Shown here: positions 21,646 through 33,347 of the stretch, one piece after another
How positions within the stretch are numbered: the first letter of the stretch is position 1
Layout of the letters: each line of letters begins with the position of its first letter
Assembly: GCA_905221605.1 (NCBI GenBank)
Contig: CAJNDS010002540.1
Coordinates: 1-64,000 of the forward strand
DNA: 64,000 nucleotides
Direction of reading: 5' to 3'
Source of the DNA: Symbiodinium natans
Lineage: Eukaryota; Sar; Dinophyceae; Suessiales; Symbiodiniaceae
Position numbers and translations under genes: made by a program
Notes under the pieces: model-generated
What the model was told of the DNA's origin: nothing
The model's database searches: none
The model's input: only the letters and a program-made list of their open reading frames with translations

Positions 21646-21844
21646 TCAAGTGCATAACCAAAAGCATTCTTTCTTATCAGCTGCAGCAGGCAGCAAGAGA
21701 AAAGACTGAGAAGTGAGCCGAGTTGCATTCCTCATGTTCTTGGCAGTCGTCTTCGCCGCCTTTTTGGCCGCTTCCGGGTTCTGGACAATCGTCTCCGTCA
21801 CCTCTTTAGCCACCTCTTTAGGCGCTTCTATGATCTCCCGAATG
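21646..21844 (-). CDS. Terminal exon of the upstream gene (Lys/Ala-rich tail)
   Basis: After a TACAG acceptor, one base completes a Leu codon from the previous exon. The exon then reads IREIIEAPKEVAKEVTETIV and continues AAKKAAKTTAKNMRNATR, with a TGA stop at 21,646-21,648 (65 codons plus stop). The phase fits exon 21,985-22,057. The Glu/Lys/Ala pattern predicts one amphipathic helix. A shorter exon with another splice cannot be excluded. Confidence 0.6.
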
Positions 21845-21984
21845 CTGTAGGAATATTCCTTGCAATGGATGGTCAAGTGCCTCGGTTTACGTGGCTGATT
21901 GCTGATCCTACACTTTAAACCCTCCACCCTGAACCCCAAGCAGGCCCTAAATCCCAAGGTCCTAAAGCTTCTTATGCGCCATAC

Positions 21985-22057
21985 AGGTTCAAGCGCAGGT
22001 GCATACCCCAACCGCCATGACTGTCCGTCCGACGCGCGCAGACTTTGTTGTCCTTCA
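21985..22057 (-). CDS. Cys-module exon, spacer region
   Basis: 73 bp with acceptor TCCCAG, donor ACCT|GTATGG and 23 codons: KDNKVCARRTDSHGGWGMHL, then RLN. This is the canonical CARRTD...GWGM block without the arginine insert. The (GA)n/(CT)n tract at 22,096-22,115 lies just upstream on the coding strand. Confidence 0.75.
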
Positions 22058-22193
22058 CTGGGAGGAGCTTCTGAGAACATGATTTTTTTGTTCTCTCTCT
22101 CTCTCTCTCTCTCTTTGGAGCACACAGCCCCTCACCAACGCAGCACGTATCGCCCTGCAAGCTGTATAACTTGACCCGAAAAAGAGGGGCAGC

Positions 22194-22286
22194 AAATCCA
22201 GCTCTCGTCCTTATGCTCGATATTGAAGGTGTCGCCCCAATGTGGGTCTGAAAGGCGATACTCCGGATTGCCCGCCAAGTAGTCGC
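22194..22286 (-). CDS. Cys-module exon, spacer region
   Basis: 93 bp that read DYLAGNPEYRLSDPHWGDTF and then NIEHKDESWI. The acceptor is GTTGAG and the donor GATTT|GCTGCC (GC). The phase joins exon 21,985-22,057 exactly. AGN and GDTFNI are the first-half signatures of the module. Confidence 0.75.
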
Positions 22287-22449
22287 CTCAACGGTCAACT
22301 CAACTCCTCTGACACCCCGCAATCCCAGGCCTCTGCTGCCTTTAGGACTGGGCCTGCGGGGGGGTTGCGACTTTCAGGTGTGGCTAGGGTTTGGGGTTTA
22401 GGCGGTTTAATGCGGTTGAGGGAGTTCAGGTTCAGGCTCCAAGTAGAGC

Positions 22450-22532
22450 CATGGGCGCATTGAATCTTCTCCTGATTCGGAACATCCACGCACTTCTCGT
22501 TCCCACCGCTGGCGCCGATGGTCACAGTCGTC
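22450..22532 (-). CDS. Cys-module exon, spacer region
   Basis: Reads TTVTIGASGGNEKCVDVP and then NQEKIQCAH, the TIGxS/NEKCV end of the module. The acceptor GACAAG and a GC donor (CATG|GCTC) are proposed. Confidence 0.6.
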
Positions 22533-22716
22533 CTTGTCCAACGCTTCTCTTTCTTCTGACATTCCAACCTTGTCAGCGGAGCAAACTAAACTCTCCAAAC
22601 AAAAGGCTTGCAGATGCTTGCAGTTCCGTGCAATTGCAAAAAAGAAACCCTATAAACTCCTAAACCCCAGCCTGCGGAGAAGGCGTGCAAGTTGTGTATC
22701 TGTGTGCGTGCGTGCG

Positions 22717-22764
22717 TTTTTTTTTTTTTTTTTGTGTGTGTGTGTGTGTGTGTGTCTGTGTGTG
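22717..22764 (+). repeat. T17 followed by (GT)n
   Basis: A T homopolymer is followed directly by GT repeats with one GTCT change. Intronic or intergenic. Confidence 0.9.
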
Positions 22765-22779
22765 TTTTGAATTTCAATG

Positions 22780-24880
22780 TTAGCCCAGGGCGATCTCCGA
22801 AGCCCTGTTCAAATCCAACGCAATGAAATGGAAACTGAGAAAGTATAGGGGCCCCCCTTCAGAAGCTGCACGAAGATGACGTTTGGAAAGCTCTCAGCAA
22901 ATGAGCATCCCAGAAACTGGAGGTTGCCAGTCCAGCCGTGATTGCCGTCCATGCGCCTAGCAGAAGCTGCTGGTGTTCTTGTCTAAACATATCTGGGGAA
23001 ATCTCGTGGGACACTTCTCTGAGAACCAAGCAGTGCGAGTGAGAACCAAGGCAGGACTACGAGACGGAAGACTCTGTAGCATTTTTAGCGGAGAAACCTC
23101 ATTCCGCCATTTGTCCTGGTGAAGCTTTTGCAATAGGCTTCTGAAGGAACCTAAGCCCAAAACACGGAACCTGCAATGAAGACCATGTCTCCAGTCCAGC
23201 AAAATACAAACCTGAAAAGCAAAGAAGAATTTTTGGGAGGGTAAAGGGTTCACCAGCCCTTGTGGGGATTGCTAGGATAAACCCGGTTCAAGGGCACCTT
23301 TGCGTGAGCCTATGCCTTCCCTCAAGGTTCGCACAGGAATAGTGGCGCTTGACACTGAATGACCTCAACCTTGGTCCCTTGCATCACCGACTTCCCTTGG
23401 GACATCATCTTCATCAGTGCCTCGCGCAAATGTGGTTGGTGTGATCCTCCCAAATGAGGAAGGGATGGTGCCAGTTGACTTCCTCATCGCAAACAACTCG
23501 GTGCTCTGGCAGGAAGCACCTCCATCACTGCATGTGCAAGGGCACGTTTAATGATCATTGCCATCAATCCCTTCATAATGCTACTGGCAACGGTGGTAAG
23601 AGCAACAAAAGGGGCGGCCATGTGAGAAAAAGGACAACAGGTGCTACTCACAGCAAACATAGCCAGTAGCCGAGACTATGATGCCCAATACGATTCCCGC
23701 CACGAACAAACCAATGAGCTTCATGGCAATCAGAAAGCAATTCTCTTTTGACCAACAGTTGACAACTGCAATGGTGCATACAGGGGTGGGGGGGGGGGAG
23801 GCAGCGCCGGAACCTGCTCAACAGGCAAGTCGCGGGCATTGGGATGTTTGGCACGCAGCTTGGCTGCTGCAGGCAGTTCTTGGCACGTGGCGGAGGACAG
23901 GGATGCATCGCGACGCCCTGCACTTGTCCAGGGATTGGGCAAGGTAGGCACCCCGCTTTCCCCGTCCTGCTTAAGGGAAGGCTGGCAGTGCCAGTGACGG
24001 TGCTGCAGTGTTGGGGCTTCGACCAGGCACCCCACAGGAGTGGAGAGTCCAAGGCGAAGTCAGTAAGTCGGCGTCGTTTTGCAACGGGCATCACAGGAGT
24101 TGAACACCCGACGGGTGGGGGCGGGGGTGCGCCTGCAACGTAGAGGCACCCCAAAGGTGCGCAAAGCGGGTCATGATGTGCGAGAGAATCCCGGGATGGG
24201 TAGCCTGCAGGCGCGGACACCGAGGCAGCCGGGCAGAGCCGAGCAGTCTCGACTCCAGGAAACTTGCAGAACCTCTCTCCTGAGGGCCGCTAACCTGGTA
24301 ACCATTGCCATTGTAAAAGCCGGAGCAACATGTTTCTGTCCACGACCGTTTGGGGAGCGGGAGAAGGGTTCTTCGCCTTGTGCGTGAATATATGTATGCC
24401 AGATGTGCTGATGACCAGCAAATGCGGCAGTGGTGGAAGTGAAAGGCAGTCGCAGTAAGACAACAGGGGAAGTAGCAAGAGCAGCCCCGACAAACCTCCG
24501 CAGGCTGCCCTCTGATTGAGCCCCACCAACCTCCCCCAGATGTTCCGAAAGTCGCAACAGCTCACCAAAATAGGCACTGGGAATTCTCAACAGCCTGCTA
24601 GGTGTGATGTAATGCAGTGCTGGCATGATAAACATCTCCAAATGGCCTATGCTTTTTCTGGCTATTTTGCCTGAATCATGTTGGACTACTCGTATGGTAA
24701 CCTGGCCGATCAATCTAGCATGGTCGTAGTGCGTCCCAAGATTGTGAGATAACCTTGACGACACACTGCGACATCCGACGAGACAACATGGAACGTGAAT
24801 CTAGAGCAGCATAAGGCAGCTCCCCCCATATACGGGCGTTTATGTAGCCTCCACTACCCTTGTGAACCCTGAGGCCCTAC
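22780..24880. other. Spacer between duplicate copies, no gene supported
   Basis: This 2.1-kb stretch has no counterpart in either copy. Open stretches at 23,648-24,220 and 24,171-24,764 (minus) and their plus-strand shadows overlap each other and show no family motif. A 10-base G run lies near 23,788. On the gene model it is intronic. Confidence 0.4.
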
Positions 24881-25084
24881 AGTCTCAGCCTTGAGAGAGA
24901 GACACACACACACACACACACTTCGACTTAGACTAGCCCACCTATAGTGGGATGGTGTCCCACACCCGCCAATCGGGACGATGTCCCAAGGTCCCTGAAT
25001 CACCTGCAGGCTTTGACAGGTTTTGGGGTTTCGGAGCCACGTGGCCTCTAGCAGCTGCCTGGTTCTTTGCTTGTTGGGTGGGCC

Positions 25085-25106
25085 CCGGGGGGGGGGGGGG
25101 GGGGGG
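25085..25106 (+). repeat. Poly-G run
   Basis: An uninterrupted G run of about 20 after GGGCCCC, not present in the aligned part of copy A. Confidence 0.9.
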
Positions 25107-25820
25107 TCACCAGGAACCCTAACGCTCAGAAACTCCGATAATCGGAAGCCCTGCATGGAGGGTTGGCCTTGCAGTCGATCTCCAAGTTCCTTGGCTTGAC
25201 ACACAGTGAGAGTCGTTCTTGCAATCTGTACAATCCCGGGCCTGTTGTTCTCATGTGTACCATGTTCCTCCCCCATGTCACCAGTGGGGCCGAAGTTGCT
25301 TTGGCGGTTGCCGCTAGCTTTGGGCCCTTGAGGATCCTCACGGCCGTTGAAATTCTTTGCAGCAACGAACTGGAGACGGTGTTCTTGCATCACTGCTGTG
25401 CCGCTGTGCACATGGCGCTGGCCTCACTTTGGTGGTCTTGCGACATGAGCTGCCTTCCAAAGCTCAAGCAGGCCACTTGCGGTGCTACTGCTGTCGATCA
25501 TGTGTGCCGAAGTTTGCTGATCCAGTGTGAAAGAATGGGGTCCGAAGGCTCAATGACTTCAGTTCCATAGATTTCTACATCCAAGTTTACCACATTGATC
25601 AGCCGAGAACGACTCAATTTTCCAGTGTTCCGGATACTTGAGGTGCGTGTGGCCTGTTACATACGGCCCATGGTAGAGTTGGTTTTAGGAAGGCCAAGGC
25701 TTCCTTTTGCCAAGTTGGTGGGTCGAGATCGAAGGTTCACACCTCTGTTCCTGTGGATCTCCAATTTGGTCGTTCCTCTCCATCCCTGAAGCCAAGGCAG
25801 GGCCCCTCTGAAGCTTCCGC

Positions 25821-25938
25821 CAAGCTTCGTGCCCCAGCCCTCCGTCCACCTCCTTCGCCGCCGATGACGCCGGCGCCGGCCACCGTCGGTGCGCCGAGCG
25901 CACACGTGATTGTCTCGCAGCTCAATGTAGAAGCTGTC
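25821..25938 (-). CDS. Gene B exon: Cys module with arginine-rich loop
   Basis: Same length (118 bp) and layout as 994-1,111: DSFYIELRDNHVCARRTDGG, then RRRRHRRRRR, then TEGWG. The acceptor is CTGCAG. The Arg-rich insert between CARRTD and GWG is retained. The 3' edge is as uncertain as in copy A. Confidence 0.6.
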
Positions 25939-26141
25939 CTGCAGGCGTCAAGGGAGGGTGCTACCCGGAACTATGGGGGACTTCAGGTGGGTGTTGTCCG
26001 ACCTGGGTAGACTGACGAATCCAGGCAATGAGCGGTATCTTCCCCGAGATGGGATTGTCAATCAGCTAACCGTCGAACGAGGAAGTAGATGTGATGGAAG
26101 TGATTCTGAAGCTAGATCTCATGTCACGAGCAAGACGAGTC

Positions 26142-26232
26142 CTCCTTGTCCGTGTCCATGGAGCGATACTCCCGGTTGCCTGCCAAGTCGTCGCAGCGGA
26201 GGCCCTTCTGCGCGAAGTGCACGCACTTCCTC
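26142..26232 (-). CDS. Gene B exon: module junction
   Basis: Identical to 1,753-1,843. Identity with copy A ends at 26,135, just past the proposed GA donor, where copy B runs into a stop (the frame reads on as DSSCS, then TGA), so the exon has to end near here. Confidence 0.6.
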
Positions 26233-26416
26233 TCCGAAGCAGGGAAGAAAAAAGCTCACTTTTTTGGGGGGGGCTTTCCATGGGTCTTCCGGGTCTTCCA
26301 ATATTCTCCCCTTATGTGTGGCATCGGGAGCCGAAGTGTTCTTCAAGCTTTGGTGCTGAGAACCCCAACTTGACGAAAATGAACAAAAGAACGCTGTGCT
26401 GTGCGCAGCAAGGAAC

Positions 26417-26525
26417 TCGTTGTGGCGGCTGGAGCCGATCGTCACCTTGGTCTTGCCCCAGAGCTGTTCGTATTGCTTGCACTGAACCCGCAAGTCCATG
26501 CCCCAACCACCCCCTGCGTCCTTGG
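26417..26525 (-). CDS. Gene B exon: Cys module core
   Basis: Identical to 2,028-2,136 (KDAGGGWGMDLRVQC, KVTIGSS), with the same phases on both sides. Confidence 0.75.
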
Positions 26526-26619
26526 CTGAAGTGCATCTGGAAATAATGAAATGGCATATGCCCAGTTGGCATTGAACTCTTTGCAATCACACCCCGAAAA
26601 CTCGATACCCAAAACTTAC

Positions 26620-27900
26620 CTCCCATGAGCGTCTGGGCATCCGTCCGCTTCACGCATAGATGGTTCGTGTGAGAATTCCAGATGTGGAATTGGTCGCCGT
26701 TCTTGTGGTCGTTTGCACGCTTGTGGGCATTGCCGGCATCCCACTCGCATTTCACGCGGTGTGTAGGTAAGAGGCACTTCATATTGGTATGGGACGTGCC
26801 GAAGTTGATGTCTTGAACTACGTAGTCAGTCTTGTGGCCTTTTGAATCGCACTCAAGGACAAGCTTCATGTCCCAGCCGAGGCTGTTGCGCCGGCGCCGT
26901 CGGTGACGGCGCCGCCGGCGCCGGCGGTGCTCCAAGTGACCACAAATGCGGCCACCCTCCTCGGTGATCTTGAATCCTGCATCTTCATTGTCAAAGCCTA
27001 AGCGGTGGCCCCGGTTGCCTGACCACCCAGGGCAATGCACCGGCTCAGGTGGCATCACGCACTTCTTGTCATGGTGCGTTGTGCCCAGTGGGATCAGAAT
27101 GCCGCCTCCCCCGCCCTGACTGTTGTCCACCTTGCAGGCCAACTCCAGCTCCATGCCCCATCCGGCATCCCATCGATCAACGCGCCGCACGCACAAGGCT
27201 CTCGGGTCGTTTTCGTCATTGGGATTCCGGTAGACATGGAAGCGATCTCCATGCTTGTCCTGTGTATTGGCTCGGTAGTTCTTGTCCCCAGCCTCCTTGA
27301 TGCAGTTCACGTTGGAGAAGGTCTTGCCACAGAGCTCCCCACCTTCACGGTTGCTGCCAATGTACTCAATGGTGACCCCGGCCTTGTTCATGGCGAGCTC
27401 GCGGGAATTGTCTTTCTCGGCCATCTCAAAGCCAAGGATCCGAACCCATTTGCCTACCGAGCCCAAGACCGGGATGCTCACACCCAGGAGAACATCCACC
27501 CCCACAGAGACCCTGGTAGGTCCTCGGGCATTGAACATGCTCTGAAGGCAGTTGTACTCTCCGTGGCCTTGTTTTCCACAGTGGCTGTAGACAGCTGGCG
27601 TGAGGTCTCCCAGGTTCAAGTTCACCTCCAAAGGAGCCGCCACACCCAAGGGAGGTGGGACGAAGATGGGAAGGCTTAACGTGATCGTCATCTTGTTGAT
27701 GAAGGGGTAGTAGGCCACGTTAGCGATCCCTGCACATGCGGACCAGCCGATGGCATCGGCAATCTTTCCGAGCACGCCGCCAATGCACAAGGTGACTGCG
27801 GCCCAGATGTGGAAGCTCGTGAAGAAGGCCGCGGCACCGTTGCACGACGCCACGGACACGCCGAAGCTTAGAATGAACCTTCGGGGGACTGCTCCCTGCT
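26620..27900 (-). CDS. Gene B large exon: hydrophobic region plus Cys-module repeats
   Basis: 1,281 bp with no stop, aligned base for base with 2,231-3,511. Identity is complete from 26,620 to 26,986 and then drops to about 97% with scattered changes (Lys/Glu, Asn/Ser and silent). It has the same order of parts: hydrophobic start, Gly/Val-rich middle, then three Cys modules, the second with a run of Arg around a His (26,888-26,930). The donor GAG|GTAAG and the acceptor ACACAG are the same. The absence of frameshifts or stops in either copy argues that both are used. The family is unknown; an extracellular, disulfide-bonded repeat protein is an inference. Confidence 0.85.
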
Positions 27901-27917
27901 CTGTGTAGAGGGAAGCA

Positions 27918-27920
<3 letters not shown>

Positions 27921-28004
<84 letters not shown>

Positions 28005-28020
28005 GGGGAGAGAGAGGGAG
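27921..28020. repeat. Expanded (GA)n at a splice acceptor
   Basis: About 78 bp of pure GA (27,921-27,998) plus an imperfect GAGGGAG tail. On the coding strand it is a (CT)n pyrimidine tract ending about 20 nt before the acceptor of the large exon; the matching tract in copy A is 37 bp. Confidence 0.95.
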
Positions 28021-28034
28021 GGTCAGAGGCGCCA

Positions 28035-28345
28035 AAATGGATCAAATTGCCTAGTTCGTGCTGAACAATGGGGGGTCAAAGGGATCAGAGGGGTCGACAT
28101 GGTTCAAGTTGCCTAATTCGTGCTGAACAATGGCGGGTCAGAGGGTCAGAGAAACATGGATCAAATCGCTGAATTCGTATTGAACAATCGGGGGTCAAAG
28201 GGATTAGAGAAGCCAAGATGGATCAAATTGCCAAATTCGTGCTCAACTCTGGAGGGTGAGAAGGGTCAGAGTGGCCAAAATGGACCAAAATTGCCTAATT
28301 CGTGTTGAATAATGGGGGGGGCCAAAGGGTCAGAGAGGTCAAAGA
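28035..28345 (+). repeat. Minisatellite, unit about 58-62 bp, five units
   Basis: Units begin ATGGATCAAATTGCC (or close variants) at 28,037, 28,099, 28,157, 28,219 and 28,280, each continuing with AATTCGTGCTGAACAATGG-like sequence. Absent from copy A, so it was inserted or amplified after the duplication. Intronic. Confidence 0.9.
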
Positions 28346-28349
28346 GAGG

Positions 28350-31300
28350 TTTAGGTTTTACGTAGGGATTGCTGTAAAAGGGCGCAGATATTGTGAAGGT
28401 TAGGATGTAGCAGAGGCCCGATTGTGGAGGGCGATCTAATACTTTTCTACCACCCCACGACGTCCGAGGCGGCAAAACCACCCAAACCATTCCATTCAGG
28501 GTTTAGACCTAAACTCACGACAATAGCTTACTTCCAATAAAACGTCTTTCGTCACTGGTGGGAAGGTTGAGAGAGAGATCTTCTGGTGAATAACACACCC
28601 CCTCCACCCCTCCCCAAACTCAACAAGACCAAAGCACGAGAGAGGGTCGCCAGGTTTCACTCCTTAGTTCGTTCCCATGCCAAGGGAAACAGAGCGCAGC
28701 GCTCAGTCCAGCTTCGAAACGTCCCTTTTCGCTGCACATGTTCTCCCAAAAAACTCCCCCCAGGAAAATTCAACTGCACGAAGGGACTGTGGCGGTGCGG
28801 CGTGCCCGAAACCCTGAAAAAATCTGGGATCTGGCATGCGACGTCCCGGAAGCAAGCCCAAGTACGATTAGCCTCGCAAGAGCACCCCCCAAACTTACCC
28901 AAAACATCCCAAAACCTTGTGCGCTGCCCGGCCGAGACTCCAAAGCACACGGAGCACTCACCCTTGACGCAACTCTGCGGGCCCTTGAGAAGGGTCCACG
29001 AAAAGGAAAAGCCGAAATTGGGGAAAGGTTTGCACACATAACTCGTACCCTAAAACGGATGCTTTCTTATGATCGCATCATATGGGATATCATACGGTAG
29101 TAGTATCACAAGAAAAGTTAACATGTGAAACTGGCAGACCTTCTCACAGACCTACAAAAATGAAATCTTGGTTTGCCAAGAAGAGTCCCAAGGCCTTAGA
29201 ACCTTCGTAGGCGAGAGAGCCCTCAGGATCTCGACCTCTTTTTCTTTGCCTTTCTAGCCATGCATCCTCTGCATAAGTATGGCTAAGCTTCCCGGTGTAA
29301 AGCCCACTCGGCGGGGTCATCTTGAAGCCAATATCACCCACTATCTTCTAGAAAGATGATTCAGGGGTACCCAAATTGTAGGGTTCCCTCTCTGGGGGTC
29401 GCCCCATGCGCACGGCTAAACATACCATTTCCAACCGCAAACCCTGAACCCTCCCCAAATATCTCGAGCGCCTCAGCTTACGGTACTTCGTTTGATCCTG
29501 CTCTGCGAAGCCTAGCTATGCACATGCCTCGCAATCTACTCTTGTCTCGCAACCTACCAAAGCTCGCTGAAATGTGTTGTTGCATGACCCGTCCTTGATC
29601 AAAGTCGTCAATGCGGACAGGTGATCAAAGGCCAGACCACCACCACCCAAGCACTGCCCACTGACCTCTCTGATCATCTTGGGGCCCCGAACTTAGGCTT
29701 GTTCGTTCTGGTTCTTCATGGTTTGGGATTACTGTTGCAGTCATCCATAGGAGTTATCTTGCAGCATCCCTTCATGTAGTCTCTGTGTAGATTGTAGTCG
29801 AACAGTCCTGGTTCCTCTGTGGAAATGGTTCCTTCTGGTTCGTCTAGAACAAAGTCATGTTCGTGGATATGCTTCTTCTGGTTTTGAGGCTGTCCTACTG
29901 CCACCGCAACCCCACAGAATCGGTGGACACTTCTTGAAAAAGGGTGCTCTTGTCTCAACAAGTCATGCCACTGTTGAACATGGCGGGGAGCGATGCAGTA
30001 GTCAAGAAACTTTCGTGGCTTCTGAGAATTGGCCTCCTCCCATTCAATAACACATGATCCCCCCGGCCCTCCAACAATAAATACGAGAACTCCTGGGCGG
30101 CTTCCCAGAAACCTCTCAAAGAATTGGCCAGAACAACTACTCTCCTTGGGAATTGGAGGGGATCTCGGGGATCTCGCATTTTGTTGGTGGGGACAGAGTG
30201 TTGTGTTCGATTTGGGCCCTCATGGGCCCCTGTTGCTGAGGCTGCTGCGCACAAGCTGCAGGTAAATGCGCCACCAGTGCAGGGCCCAAGACCGATGCCC
30301 TTGGACTTGAAGCTTTCGGCGACCTGAGGGGTCACTTTTTAACCCCAACCTCCAAGAGTTTGTGAAGGATGGAAGCTGCAGTCTCTTCCTTCCTTCCTGC
30401 GCACTCGGGTTTTCCTGCTTGCCGTGGCCGAATGAGAAAAGAGAGCCCGAATCTACTCCCAAACCTCAACTGCTAAGCTGTTTAACAATGTTTAACAGTT
30501 TAACACCCTCACAATCCTTCGAAGGCCCTCGCCCGAAGAGCGAGGCCTCCAACAAGGCCGCGCTGGACAAGGACTTCTTGGCCTTCCGGAGTCGGGCCAT
30601 GATACCTCTGGGAACTCAGAAGAGGCTTTTCTTCCTTTTGGGGATTCGTCTCAAGGAAAAGGGGGGGAGAGCCTTCCCTTTCCGCTTGGCAGTTCATTTC
30701 GTAGAAGAGTCCGCTGGGTGCTTTGCCACTGTCTTTTCCTAGAAAACGTTCAAGAGGAAAGCTGGCTCAAGCAGAACGCAGATCGAGAGGCTCATGATGG
30801 CCGAATGGAAATTTATGTGTGCCTGAATTTTTGCTTGGCCAGTAACTTGCAACTAGACGGAATCACAGAAACCACGTAGACACTACTCCAAGTTGTCTGC
30901 CAGTGAATACTGGACCCCTAAAAACCTAAACCATGCAGAATGAATGAGATGTCGTGAATGGCCACGAGTAAAGGTTGGGGGAGGGCGGGGGGGGGGGGGG
31001 GGGTGGGGTTGGCTTGGGTGGCACGTGTGGAATGTATAACTCATGAGGCTACTTAAACCCACAGGTATCCTTTGTGTTTTGGTTGGGTCTATTTCAGGAG
31101 GTCTGAAAGCGAGCTTTCTAAGAAGGGGACTGCATGGCGGGGGCCGACCAGCAACAAACTTCATGACAACAAGTTGTGCGTTCTGCCGTTGGGGATACCT
31201 GCTCTGGATAGTCGGGGACGGGTGAATCTCTGCGTATTGTCACAAAGGCTCCTGGTTGTTCTGTTTGCAACCAAGACTCTCGGCCTTAGGGTCTCCAACT

Positions 31301-31750
31301 CCTCCGAGTGCTGCGCATCACCTGTCGCTTCGAGGAGGTCTGAGAAACAAAAGAACCAAGATACCAAGGTCCTTGACGGGTTCAAGCACCTATATGGTAT
31401 GTGGTGTGCACATTCTTGGCCTCCCGGGGGGGGGGTTTATTTCTGGGGGCACTCTGGGGCCTAAGTAGAGGCATACAGTATACGCGCTTGGACAGAGCAA
31501 GTCGAAGAAAGGATTCCATGCGCACGACCACCAGAAGGGCATACTTCGTTTCAGAAGCAAAACAACATCTCAGAGACTAATGCACACCCTTGCACACACA
31601 CACACACAAACACGTATACACTGGCGGAAAAACCAACAGCACATGCGACAACAGAAAAGAGGGTCTGGCTGTGCAATGTAGAAAAATAACTAGGGTCGGG
31701 ATTTGGGGTGTGTTCCCCTGTAACCTTGCAATTCTTCAAACTTCACGCGT
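28350..31750 (-). other. Intronic sequence of gene B
   Basis: Collinear with 3,570-8,520 of copy A except for the copy A insertion. No exon with codon-like conservation was found. A G run lies at 30,990-31,004 and a short CA tract at 31,594-31,608. Confidence 0.45.
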
Positions 31751-31754
31751 CTAC

Positions 31755-31834
31755 TGTAAAGGCAAGAAGCATAGCAACGAAGGCTGCTGGCGTGTGCAGA
31801 GACAGTCGACGTAGTTTTGGATTGCTGGGCTCTC
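31755..31834 (-). CDS. Gene B small exon (Cys-containing)
   Basis: Counterpart of 8,527-8,606 with the same length and protein (ESPAIQNYVDCLCTRQQ...). All five base differences are silent. The donor is CA|GTAGAC. Confidence 0.75.
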
Positions 31835-32354
31835 CTGCCATAGCAGGGTAGGGTGATCCTCACGCTTCAGCTTGAGACCATCTGCCCTGGCCTCTCCGTT
31901 CTCAGAAAAAGGGGGGAGGGGGCGGGGCAAGAAGGGACTCAACATTGGAGACTTTCTTTGGAACCGTGGGTGTGCGCTGTGCGCTGCCCAACGACGGAGC
32001 ATCGTGCTCTGTGCTGGACTTGTGTGGCTAAGACTGCCAAGCCTCGTCCTCACAAAAGAAGTGTGTGACTCAGCGTTCTCTGGGTGTAATTGTGCACACA
32101 TGTCCAGGTCGTTGGCTAAACACGAACTTTTTTGTGAGCATTCCCAAGGGGGGTGGGGCTTGTACCCTGCCCTGGCTCATGGCTGTCCGTTCTGACAGTC
32201 AAAGGAACAAGTACGCAGGCATTAATCAACTTCACGATATTGACTCCCACGAAGGTGTACTTTCTTCGTTGCTGGATGCCTACCAGCACAACCCCAACCT
32301 CAACTCAATGCATGTAATAAGCCAATAAGTCCTACATCTGACATTAACACTCGC

Positions 32355-32439
32355 AGATGTCCTTGACCCAGTCTGCCGCTTCAGTAAAGGTCCCGTTGCA
32401 ATACTTCGCCACCGTGAAGCCATGCACATGCTCCTTGCT
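32355..32439 (-). CDS. Gene B small exon, GC donor likely
   Basis: Counterpart of 9,041-9,125 (SKEHVHGFTVAKYCNGTF). If not spliced here, the frame meets TAA three codons later, which supports a donor at ATCT|GCGAGT. Confidence 0.6.
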
Positions 32440-33240
32440 CTCAGCTTTCTGAGCCCTCTGCAAAGCGGTCGCTGCCCCTTTAGCGCAGGTTTCAGAACCG
32501 GGCTTAGGTGTAAAGGCTGAAGTGGCCAAGCTCGCATGAAAGACGTTTGTGCCTTGCCTGGCAACTTTGCAAGCAGTTCGCAGTGACAGGATTGGCGTGT
32601 GTGTTTCTACAAATCTCGCATTCTTTTGACAAGGCAGAGAACCCTTTGGCCCTTTAAGTGATCGAGACAATGTGACGTTGGTTCCTTCGAGACATCAAAT
32701 CTGGGGGGGCACTCGCAGTTGTTAAAACCCCTTCCTCTTCCCTCCGTGCCTTCCGACTATCTGCCCACCTCCCTCTCCCCTGAAGCAGAGCGAGGCTCGT
32801 AGTGCTTGAGATCGATCAACCGTAAGCGGCTCATGGTTGGCAGGTGCCTCAGCTGTGCAACAGTGCGTGTTGCTTGAATTTCAAATTCAAATTTGGACTC
32901 TCAGAGGGCTCGGAGCAGGCCACGGTTCGGGGGGAAGTCATCCAAAAGACGCACTCTTCAGTGGGCCTCCCGAGAAGCTCTCAATGTGGATCTCCCAGAA
33001 GGCTCTTCCTGTCCCTTTTGCCCTGTTTTAAGGCGTCTTCAGCCGGAAGCTTGCAGAGAACCAAAGCATTTCCAAAGAAGAAACAACTGGTACAGTCTCA
33101 TAGTACAGACTGGTCTTGGATGAGGAATTCAACCGGTAAAGCACAAAAGCAAGAGGTGTCACACCAAGCGAAGCATTTCTACTGTCTCCATGATTGTATG
33201 CTTCATGTTTCTGCTGAAGGCTCCACTGAATGTGCAGTAC

Positions 33241-33347
33241 AGATGCTCTGCGCTCTTCTGCGTGGCGTTGTGCAATCGCGCCTTGAACGTTGCAACGGAT
33301 TCGCCGCCCTTCAGAAGCTCCACAAACTGGTGCCCCACGCCGTTTTC
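33241..33347 (-). CDS. Gene B small exon (helical)
   Basis: Counterpart of 9,972-10,081, one codon shorter: ENGVGHQFVELLKGGESV and then ATFKARLHNATQKSAEH. The acceptor is GCACAG. Confidence 0.75.

Noticed and set aside
23648-24764. Overlapping minus-strand frames in the spacer
   Set aside because: No conserved motif, no duplicate for comparison, and equally long plus-strand shadows.
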